From positions 1 to 5,285 of the forward strand of contig JBMSAU010000118.1 of assembly GCA_049414625.1 (NCBI GenBank): DNA of 5,285 bases, given 5' to 3'. The stretch is from WYEG01 sp049414625. Its GTDB lineage: Bacteria > Desulfobacterota > Thermodesulfobacteria > Thermodesulfobacteriales > Thermodesulfobacteriaceae. The notes below the pieces were generated by a model. It saw only the letters and a program-made list of their open reading frames with translations, was not told where the DNA came from and did not search any database. Within the stretch, counting starts at the first letter, position 1; each line of letters opens with the position of its first letter. The translations under genes were made by a program, and so were the position numbers. Of this stretch, positions 1 to 5,285 are shown piece after piece.

Positions 1-24
1 CCAGGGATGGTATTAGGGTAAACT

Positions 25-156
25 ATGCCATTTCCAAGAACTTGGAGCGAAGAATTAATTGCTGAGTGGCTCGCGTTAAAAGGGTATGCTGTAGAAAGTG
101 GTATTCCTATAAGCACTACTGATACAGGGAGTAGAAATGATGTTATTAAATTATAA
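25..156 (+). pseudogene. N-terminal remnant of a PD-(D/E)XK nuclease-like protein (43 codons)
   Basis: An ATG at 25 opens a 43-codon frame ending in TAA at 154-156. An in-frame TAA at 19-21 closes the frame upstream, and an AGGG at 15-18 lies six bases before the ATG, so the start looks genuine. The product begins MPFPRTWSEELIAEWLALKG and later has a Gly-Ser-Arg-Asn-Asp-Val-Ile stretch (residues 35-41). From memory this resembles the start of a family of uncharacterised restriction-endonuclease-like proteins of thermophiles and archaea. Those carry a 'W-S/T-E-E-L-V-x-E-W-L-x-L-K-G-Y' helix followed by a Gly/Arg-rich turn and 'ADV(V/I)G', where the Asp is the first metal ligand of the nuclease fold. 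Here the frame stops three residues after that Asp, so the rest of the core (the E-x-K half) is missing, and trpD begins 26 bases later. I infer a truncated, probably inactive gene. It could instead be an unrelated small protein. The family assignment is not checked by a search. Confidence 0.5.
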
Positions 157-171
157 AGGATTAATAACAAC

Positions 172-177
172 GGAGGT
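172..177 (+). promoter_or_regulatory. Shine-Dalgarno site of trpD
   Basis: GGAGGT lies five bases before the ATG at 183, a near-perfect match to the 16S rRNA anti-Shine-Dalgarno sequence at normal spacing. It fixes the trpD start. It also shows that trpD translates independently of the short frame ending at 156. Confidence 0.85.
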
Positions 178-182
178 TCAGC

Positions 183-1220
183 ATGACCTTTCAAGAAGCT
201 ATAGAAATCCTCTCAGCTAAAAAGAGCCTTACTTCTTCTCAAGCCTATGAACTTTTTAAGAAAATTGCCACAGAGCCTTTTGATGAGGCAGAGGTTGAAG
301 CCTTTCTTAAAGCATTAAAAGAAAAAGGGGAAAGCTGGGAGGAGATTTCAGGCGCAGTAAAAGCCTATCGTGAGGTGATGAACAAGGTCCCTCATAACCT
401 TCCAAGGGATGCCATTATCGTTGATACATGCGGAACGGGTGGAGACGCCAAAGGAACCTTTAACTTTTCAACCGCCGTAGCTCTTGCTCTATCTAAAGTT
501 GATGGCATCTATGTTGCCAAGCATGGTAACCGCTCCATCACAAGCAGGTGCGGAAGCGCAGACCTTATCTCAGCCCTTGGCATACCTTTAAATCTCCCAC
601 CAGAGGTTTTAGCAAGAGCCCTTGAAGAGGTCCGTTTTGTCTTCCTTTTTGCTCCAAACTTTCATCCTGCCTTTGCCAAGGTTGCAGAAATCAGAAGACG
701 GGTTGGAAGGAGCATATTCAACATTCTTGGACCGCTTCTTAATCCTGCAGGGGCAAACTACCAGCTCCTTGGGGTTTACGAGTTCCTATTACCCGAGAAA
801 ATTGCTTTAGCTTTAGAATCTCTTGGAACTAAACGAGCGCTCGTTGTCTGGGGAGAAGGAGGATACGATGAAGTGACCATCACTGGCTCAACCAAGGTCT
901 CGGAGCTCAGGGATGGCATGGTCACTACCTACTACCTTGACCCAGAAGACTTTGGCTTTGAACGCTGCGAAGAGGAAGATAAACTCAAAGTTTCTGGACC
1001 GGATGATGCCATAGAAAAGCTCAAAGCCCTCTTTGAAAACCGCTTAGAAGGTCCGATCAGAGACATGTTCATCCTAAACTTAGGATGCGCCCTCTACCTT
1101 TGCGAAAAATCGATCGATGTTAAGGGAGGAATTAAGCTTGCAAAGAAAATGTTAGAAGAAGGCGGACTATGGGAACATGTAATGTTCCTTGTTGAATACT
1201 TCAAAAAACTAAAAAACTAA
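183..1220 (+). CDS. trpD: Anthranilate phosphoribosyltransferase
   Basis: TrpD joins anthranilate to phosphoribosyl pyrophosphate (PRPP) to give phosphoribosyl-anthranilate, the second step of tryptophan synthesis. It is a cytosolic, usually dimeric enzyme. The 345-residue length is normal for the family. Residues 1-70 form the helical N-terminal domain. Next comes the PRPP-binding glycine loop DTCGTGGD (81-88) with GTFNFSTA (91-98), then KHGNRSITSRCGSAD (113-127), which contacts PRPP and anthranilate. The block IRRRVGRSIFNILGPLLNP (170-188) carries the anthranilate-site arginines, and GEGGYDE (224-230) supplies the Asp229-Glu230 pair that binds magnesium. All expected catalytic residues are present. 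The start is supported by the GGAGGT site. The enzyme stands without other trp genes in the visible window: upstream is a broken nuclease-like frame, downstream is the convergent nuo operon. Whether trpE/G/C/F lie further left cannot be seen. Thymidine phosphorylase and nucleoside phosphorylase relatives share the fold but lack this KHGNRS/NILGPL combination. Confidence 0.97.
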   Translation: MTFQEAIEILSAKKSLTSSQAYELFKKIATEPFDEAEVEAFLKALKEKGESWEEISGAVKAYREVMNKVPHNLPRDAIIVDTCGTGGDAKGTFNFSTAVALALSKVDGIYVAKHGNRSITSRCGSADLISALGIPLNLPPEVLARALEEVRFVFLFAPNFHPAFAKVAEIRRRVGRSIFNILGPLLNPAGANYQLLGVYEFLLPEKIALALESLGTKRALVVWGEGGYDEVTITGSTKVSELRDGMVTTYYLDPEDFGFERCEEEDKLKVSGPDDAIEKLKALFENRLEGPIRDMFILNLGCALYLCEKSIDVKGGIKLAKKMLEEGGLWEHVMFLVEYFKKLKN

Positions 1221-1228
1221 TAAGTTTT
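1213..1228 (-). terminator. Candidate weak terminator of the nuo operon (A/T stem)
   Basis: AAAACT and AGTTTT form a perfect six-base inverted repeat around a four-base loop. It starts about 63 bases past the nuoN stop as read on the minus strand, and it overlaps the end and stop codon of trpD. On the minus strand it is followed by TTAGTTTTTTGA, a T-rich tail as expected of an intrinsic terminator. The stem is almost all A/T, so it would be weak, and in an AT-rich spacer this could be chance. Confidence 0.25.
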
Positions 1229-1242
1229 ATTCCAGTGAGATA

Positions 1243-1276
1243 ACAGGAAAGCCATCTGCCTGTATATTTCTCTTTT
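1243..1276 (+). terminator. Candidate weak terminator of trpD
   Basis: ACAGG (1243-1247) and CCTGT (1259-1263) can pair into a five-base stem with an 11-base loop. It lies 22 bases after the trpD stop and is followed by a pyrimidine-rich run (1264-1276) ending in TTTT. It is the only GC-containing hairpin I see in the convergent spacer. The short stem and large loop make it doubtful. The stem would also form in the nuo transcript on the other strand, but without a T-tract. Confidence 0.25.
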
Positions 1277-1290
1277 CGTATAGATTTAAT

Positions 1291-2742
1291 TTAAAAATGA
1301 AAGTAAAGCAAGCTTATGTATAGATAAAAGGTCCTTTGAATAAAATTTGATAGATAATCAGGAAAGATCCCAAGAATTATAATCAAAAATAAAGTGACAA
1401 AAGAAGGAATAAAAAAGGTAAGGCCATAGCTTACCTTAGAAGGCTCTGCAGGTAAAGGGTCCATGTAGATAACTTTCAAAACCCTTAAATAGGGATAAGC
1501 TCCGATAACAGAAAAAACAATGGCCAATAGCGCAACTATAATCTGACCACCCTTTATTAAAGAAAGGAATATATAAAACTTGGCCATAAAACCAGCAGTC
1601 GGTGGGATTCCAGCTAAAGAAAATAAGAATACTAACATCAAAAAGCTAACCATAGGTAAAGCTTTACTTAATCCTGAAAGATTTGGTATCATCATATAGT
1701 CTTGATTTAATCGAGCAAGATAGGTTAGAACAGCAAAAATACCTATGGTTGTAAAAAGATAAATTACCATGTAAAAAATGGCAAAGGCATACCCATAGAA
1801 TTCAGCGGAGATCAATCCAAGAAAGGCGTATCCTGAGTGGGCAACTGAAGAGTAGGCAAGCATCCGAACTATATGATCCTGCTTAATTGCCATAACATTT
1901 CCTACTAAAATGGTAAGTAGAACAATAGGGATAAGCAACTCCCGAACCTCTACTTTAACAGGAGTAAAAGATATCATAAGAACTTTAACTAAGGCTGAAA
2001 GGACGGCAAGCTTCACTATACCGGCGATGAAGGCTGTTATAGGTATAGGGCTTGCCTGATAGGCATCTGGAGCCCACATATGGAAAGGCACAAGAGCCAT
2101 TTTAATAGAAAACCCGGCAATGAGAATTAATGCAGCTAAAACTAAATAATTTTTGTTTGGTAGTTGGGTTGAATTAAAAAGAACCTCTTTAAATTCTAAA
2201 GTTCCGCACTGATAATATATAATTCCGATAGCTAACCAAAGAAGAACAGAAGACAAACATCCCACAATAAAATACTTCAACGCTCCTTCTATGTTCCTTT
2301 TATCATATACCGCATTGGCTGCAATTAAAAAGTAAACGGGAATACTAAGCAATTCTATCCCTAAATAAAGGGTAACAAAATCCATGGCAGAAACAGCTAT
2401 GCATGCTCCTAAAAGAGAAAAAAGAGTTAGAGCATAGATCTCACCGTAGTTTAGTTTTTGAAAATCTTGCAAAAAATTATAATAAACAAAAACTAACAAA
2501 ATAGACCCAAATATAAGAAACAACTTTACTGTGCTTGAGTAAAAATCTACGCTATAAGCATGAGTAAATTTCCCAAAGGGTATAAAAAAAATTAGAAAAT
2601 TCAAAAAAACCAAAGTAAGAAGAGATATAACAAAAGCATAAACCTTGTTCTTAATAAAACGATCTACTAAAAAGATTAAAGAACTTATTAAAATGAGAAT
2701 TATCTCGATTGCAATTAAACTTAGGTTGAGTTGAAACTGCAT
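1291..2742 (-). CDS. nuoN: NADH-quinone oxidoreductase (complex I) subunit N
   Basis: NuoN is one of three antiporter-like membrane subunits of complex I that carry protons across the cytoplasmic membrane when electrons pass to quinone. The protein has 483 residues, close to the 485 of E. coli NuoN, and is hydrophobic throughout with about 14 membrane helices. The key charges are in place: Glu130 in LYLGIELLSIP (TM5), Lys214 in the FSIKMALVPFHMW block (TM7), Lys244 in GIVKLAVLSA (TM8), and Lys388 in GIPPTAGFMAKFY. The last sits where NuoN, unlike NuoM, carries a lysine in TM12. RMLAYSSVAHSGY (293-305) is the usual antiporter-family signature. The absence of the long C-terminal lateral helix separates it from NuoL. 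It is the last gene of the visible nuo block and starts 15 bases after nuoM. The first ~95 codons are markedly AT-rich and little conserved. The spacing from Shine-Dalgarno to ATG is ten bases, slightly long but acceptable. Confidence 0.96.
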   Translation of the reverse strand: MQFQLNLSLIAIEIILILISSLIFLVDRFIKNKVYAFVISLLTLVFLNFLIFFIPFGKFTHAYSVDFYSSTVKLFLIFGSILLVFVYYNFLQDFQKLNYGEIYALTLFSLLGACIAVSAMDFVTLYLGIELLSIPVYFLIAANAVYDKRNIEGALKYFIVGCLSSVLLWLAIGIIYYQCGTLEFKEVLFNSTQLPNKNYLVLAALILIAGFSIKMALVPFHMWAPDAYQASPIPITAFIAGIVKLAVLSALVKVLMISFTPVKVEVRELLIPIVLLTILVGNVMAIKQDHIVRMLAYSSVAHSGYAFLGLISAEFYGYAFAIFYMVIYLFTTIGIFAVLTYLARLNQDYMMIPNLSGLSKALPMVSFLMLVFLFSLAGIPPTAGFMAKFYIFLSLIKGGQIIVALLAIVFSVIGAYPYLRVLKVIYMDPLPAEPSKVSYGLTFFIPSFVTLFLIIILGIFPDYLSNFIQRTFYLYISLLYFHF

Positions 2743-2752
2743 AAAATATTTT

Positions 2753-2758
2753 CCTCCT
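2753..2758 (-). promoter_or_regulatory. Shine-Dalgarno site of nuoN, overlapping the nuoM stop
   Basis: Read on the minus strand this is AGGAGG, ten bases before the nuoN ATG. Its first A is the last base of the nuoM stop codon (TAA at 2758-2760). Ribosomes finishing nuoM therefore terminate on top of the nuoN binding site, which suggests translational coupling of the two subunits. Confidence 0.8.
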
Positions 2759-4221
2759 TAGCGTAGGTATGTTAAAATTTGGGCGACAGATGTTGTCATT
2801 AAATCTAAGAATGGCTTAGGATATAAACCGATTAGGAAAACTAAGAAAACCATTGGGACAATGGCTAAAAGTTCAGTAACTTTCATAGGCTCTAAGCCAA
2901 ACAAATGTTCTTTTGGCTTCTCAAAAAAGACCCTTTTATACAGATAGAGCATGTAAGCCGCACCAATTATCATCCCCGTTGCTGCTAAAACCGCTACTAC
3001 TTTGTTTGATAAAAAGGTGCCAAGAAGTATTAGAAATTCTCCAACAAACACATTCGTCCCAGGCAAAGCGATGCTTGCTAAAGTAAAGATCATGAATAAG
3101 GCAGAGTATAAAGGAAAGGCTGTTGCTAAACCACCATAATAGCTTATATCTCGACTATGTGTCCTATCGTATATAACTCCGACGCACATAAACAAAGCTC
3201 CTGTTACAATACCGTGGTTTACCATCTGCAAGATGGCACCTTTAATACTAATGGGATTAAAGGAAAAAATTCCTAATGTAACAAATCCCATGTGGCTTAC
3301 CGAACTATAGGCAATAAGCCTTTTAAGGTCAGTTTGCCATAGACAGGCTAATCCAGCATAAATTATAGCAATCACCGACAAGACTAAGATCATTTTTGCA
3401 AAGTATTCTGAAGCATTAGGAAAGAGAGGTAAAAGGAAACGGACCATTCCATAACCACCCATCTTGATTAAGATGCCAGCCAAAATAACTGAACCTGCGG
3501 TTGGCGCCTCAGTGTGAGCATCTGGAAGCCAAGTATGGACAGGCCACATAGGCACTTTGATAGCAAAGGCTATTAGAAAGCCAAGGAAAAGTAGCTTTTC
3601 TACTTCATAACTAAAGGACCTACCAAGGAGATATTGATAATCAAAGGTCCCGTATAAATTGTAGATATATAGTATAGCAATTAAAAGAAAAACAGACCCA
3701 AAGAAAGTATACAAGAAAAACTTTATGGTTGAATAAATTCTCCGTGGTCCACCCCAGATCCCGATTATCAAATACATTGGAATAAGAATTGCCTCCCAAA
3801 AAACATAAAAGAGCAACAAATCTAAAGCAAGAAAGACACCAACCATGGCTATGTTTGTAAAGAGCAAAGCTAAGTAAAACTCTTTTACCTTGTCTTTAAT
3901 GGAATGCCAGGAAATTAATATACAAAGAAGAGTTGTTAAGGTAGCAAGAGGAATAAATAGGATGCTAATTCCATCAACGCCTAAAAAGTAGGTGGAATTT
4001 ATAAAAGGAAGCCAGGTTCTTTTCTCAACAAACTGAAATCCTGAAGCAGAATAATCAAAATTGAAGAGGAGATAAACAGACAAAGCAAAATCTATCAACA
4101 TGGTTAGCAAAGATACAATCTTTATCGCCTGTTCATTCTTCCTACTTATAAAAAAGATCAAAATAATACCTATGAGCGGTAACCATAGGATGAGCGAAAG
4201 AATCGGAAACTGCGTATCCAT
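2758..4221 (-). CDS. nuoM: NADH-quinone oxidoreductase (complex I) subunit M
   Basis: NuoM is the middle antiporter-like proton-pumping subunit of complex I, in the cytoplasmic membrane between NuoL and NuoN. The 487-residue length is slightly below the 509 of E. coli NuoM. About 14 membrane helices are expected. The family landmarks are present: FYVFWEAILIPMYLIIGIWG (138-157) with Glu143 (TM5); IKVPMWPVHTWLPDAHTEAP (221-240) with Lys222 (TM7); Lys253 in GILIKMGGYG (TM8); AYSSVSHMGF (304-313) with His310; QMVNHG with His336; and PGTNVFVGEFL (387-397) with Glu395. That TM12 glutamate is diagnostic for NuoM, because NuoL and NuoN carry lysine there. It lies 13 bases after nuoL and 15 bases before nuoN, in the canonical L-M-N order, so the three are surely co-transcribed. 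No frameshift or missing key residue was seen. Confidence 0.97.
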   Translation of the reverse strand: MDTQFPILSLILWLPLIGIILIFFISRKNEQAIKIVSLLTMLIDFALSVYLLFNFDYSASGFQFVEKRTWLPFINSTYFLGVDGISILFIPLATLTTLLCILISWHSIKDKVKEFYLALLFTNIAMVGVFLALDLLLFYVFWEAILIPMYLIIGIWGGPRRIYSTIKFFLYTFFGSVFLLIAILYIYNLYGTFDYQYLLGRSFSYEVEKLLFLGFLIAFAIKVPMWPVHTWLPDAHTEAPTAGSVILAGILIKMGGYGMVRFLLPLFPNASEYFAKMILVLSVIAIIYAGLACLWQTDLKRLIAYSSVSHMGFVTLGIFSFNPISIKGAILQMVNHGIVTGALFMCVGVIYDRTHSRDISYYGGLATAFPLYSALFMIFTLASIALPGTNVFVGEFLILLGTFLSNKVVAVLAATGMIIGAAYMLYLYKRVFFEKPKEHLFGLEPMKVTELLAIVPMVFLVFLIGLYPKPFLDLMTTSVAQILTYLR

Positions 4222-4228
4222 CCCTTAT

Positions 4229-4232
4229 CTCC
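4229..4232 (-). promoter_or_regulatory. Shine-Dalgarno site of nuoM
   Basis: Read on the minus strand this is GGAG, seven bases before the nuoM ATG and just after the nuoL stop (TAA at 4235-4237). It supports the chosen nuoM start in the 13-base spacer. Confidence 0.7.
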
Positions 4233-4234
4233 GC

Positions 4235-5285
4235 TTAACTAAGATAATAATAAACTACAAAGTAAATAATTAGTCCTAATATTATACCCAATAAATAATA
4301 ATTTATAATGCCTTTGTGAATCCTTTGCAGTAAACTACCAAAGGAGGTTGTAGCCTTGGCAGAACCATCTACTGTCTGGTCAATAACAAAGGTATCAACG
4401 ATAAGGTTGACGAAGGTCCTCGCAAGAAAGAAGGTTGGCACAACGAATACGTAATGGTATAGTTCATCAAAGTACCATTTATTATACAAAAATTTGTATA
4501 GTCTATTAAAATTGGAGGAGAGAAGGGTTTCAAGCCTTGGGTTCTTCACATAAATTAGATAAGCCAACAAAATTCCTATCAAACCAGCAACAACAGACAA
4601 GACCATCAAACCATACTCTAAAGTATGGTCAGTAATCTCAACCTCATGATGATAAACCACCTGTTCTAAAAACTTCTGGAAATGAGCTCCGCCTCCAAGA
4701 GACTCAGGGATACCAAGCCAACCTGAGAATATTGCCCCGATGGATATCAAAATAAGAGGAATAGTCATAACTTTTGGGGATTCGTGAGGGTCTTTCCCGT
4801 GAAGATAGCTTCTTCCTCGGAATTCTCCGTGAAAGGCTTTGAAAAATATCCTGAAAGTATAAAAGGCTGTAAGCCCTGCAACGACCAAACCTGTTAACCA
4901 GATAGCTTTACCCCAAGGATAGGGTGAAAAGTAAGCCATGGCAAGTATCTCATCCTTGCTGAAAAATCCTGCAAATCCAGGGATCCCTGAGATGGATAAA
5001 CTGGCAATCAAAAAGGTAGCATAGGTGATCGGCATATACTTCTTTAACCCACCCATGTAGCGAATGTCGTTTGGGTCGGGTGCGTGGTGCATAGCGTGAA
5101 TCACAGAACCTGCCCCAAGGAATAGTAAGGCTTTAAAATAGGCGTGAGTAAAAAGGTGGAACATCCCAGCTGAGAAAGCACCAACTCCGCAGGCCATAAA
5201 CATGTATCCAAGTTGAGACAACGTGGAATAAGCAATCACGCGTTTGATATCAAATTGGGTTGGTGCGATCGTTGCCGCCATAAAG
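4235..5285 (-). CDS. nuoL: NADH-quinone oxidoreductase (complex I) subunit L, C-terminal part
   Basis: NuoL is the distal proton-pumping subunit of complex I. Its C-terminal lateral helix runs along NuoM and NuoN. The gene is cut by the window edge. The frame stays open through position 5285, and the ATG at 5279-5281 is an internal methionine, so about 290 N-terminal residues are missing compared with E. coli NuoL. Counting from that methionine, the visible part holds DIKRVIAYSTLSQLGYMF (11-28); HLFTHAYFKALLFLGAGSVI (42-61) with His46 and Lys50; GGLKKYMPIT; and GFFSKDEIL (105-113), whose Lys109-Asp110 pair matches the TM12 Lys-Asp of NuoL. NKWYFDELY (267-275) begins the stretch expected to form the amphipathic lateral helix (about 268-325), which ends in the last membrane helix (about 327-346). 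That ending separates NuoL from NuoM, NuoN and Mrp antiporter subunits. It is the upstream neighbour of nuoM, and nuoK would be expected beyond the edge. Confidence 0.96.
   Translation of the reverse strand, partial: FMAATIAPTQFDIKRVIAYSTLSQLGYMFMACGVGAFSAGMFHLFTHAYFKALLFLGAGSVIHAMHHAPDPNDIRYMGGLKKYMPITYATFLIASLSISGIPGFAGFFSKDEILAMAYFSPYPWGKAIWLTGLVVAGLTAFYTFRIFFKAFHGEFRGRSYLHGKDPHESPKVMTIPLILISIGAIFSGWLGIPESLGGGAHFQKFLEQVVYHHEVEITDHTLEYGLMVLSVVAGLIGILLAYLIYVKNPRLETLLSSNFNRLYKFLYNKWYFDELYHYVFVVPTFFLARTFVNLIVDTFVIDQTVDGSAKATTSFGSLLQRIHKGIINYYLLGIILGLIIYFVVYYYLS

Noticed and set aside
1..24. Tail of another upstream gene (frames ending at TAG 14-16 or TAA 19-21)
   Set aside because: Only four to six codons are visible in either frame. 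That is too little to support a gene call or choose between frames.
25..156. Short frame with two tryptophan codons before trpD read as a trp attenuation leader peptide
   Set aside because: The two Trp codons (residues 7 and 15) are not adjacent. The peptide is long for a leader, and no pair of competing hairpins with a T-run lies between 157 and 182. Its N-terminus reads like a normal protein family start.
130..158. Possible promoter before trpD with TATAAA at 153-158 as the -10 box
   Set aside because: No acceptable TTGACA-like -35 box lies at the right distance. TATAAA-like strings are expected by chance in AT-rich DNA, and this one overlaps the stop of the upstream frame.
622..810. 62-codon + strand frame inside trpD
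   Set aside because: It lies wholly within trpD in another frame, has no recognisable protein pattern, and covers strongly conserved TrpD motifs. It is a coding shadow.
5279..5281. ATG as the true start of a short nuoL
   Set aside because: The frame stays open to the window edge. The protein begins mid-family, just before the IAYSTLSQLGY block, so this is an internal methionine of a truncated view, not a start.
1291..5285. nuoL/M/N-like genes as Mrp-type Na+/H+ antiporter or membrane-bound hydrogenase subunits
   Set aside because: The L-M-N order, the TM12 pattern (Lys-Asp in the first, Glu in the second, Lys in the third) and the NuoL-type C-terminal lateral helix all fit canonical complex I.

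Overview
The window looks like a piece of a deep-branching thermophilic bacterial chromosome. I would guess Thermodesulfobacteria (Thermodesulfobacterium / Caldimicrobium / Thermodesulfatator-like) or a similar lineage. That is an inference from the general character of the NuoL/M/N and TrpD proteins, the moderate-to-low GC and the Lys/Glu/Ile-rich proteins. No alignment was run and no marker here fixes the taxon.

Layout. Positions 1-182 hold a 43-codon reading frame (25-156). It looks like the N-terminal stump of a PD-(D/E)XK-type nuclease-like protein, broken off just where the catalytic region would begin. Close behind it, with its own strong Shine-Dalgarno site, is a complete trpD on the + strand (183-1220), encoding anthranilate phosphoribosyltransferase, the second step of tryptophan synthesis. 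A short convergent spacer of 70 bases (1221-1290) with two weak hairpins separates it from the - strand block. That block, read from the right edge leftwards, is nuoL (C-terminal part only, cut by the window edge), nuoM and nuoN. These are the three antiporter-like, proton-pumping membrane subunits of respiratory complex I.

The nuoL-nuoM-nuoN order and the gaps of 13 and 15 bases are those of the usual tail of a nuo operon, with nuoN as its last gene. All key charged residues of the proton channels that I looked for are present in nuoM, nuoN and the visible part of nuoL, so these should be working subunits. trpD has no functional link to complex I and simply converges on the end of the operon.

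I do not see a new biological system in this window. The least ordinary item is the truncated nuclease-like remnant upstream of trpD. Other observations (a stop/Shine-Dalgarno overlap between nuoM and nuoN, A/T-only terminator candidates inside the trpD tail, and a very AT-rich 5' end of nuoN) are minor.
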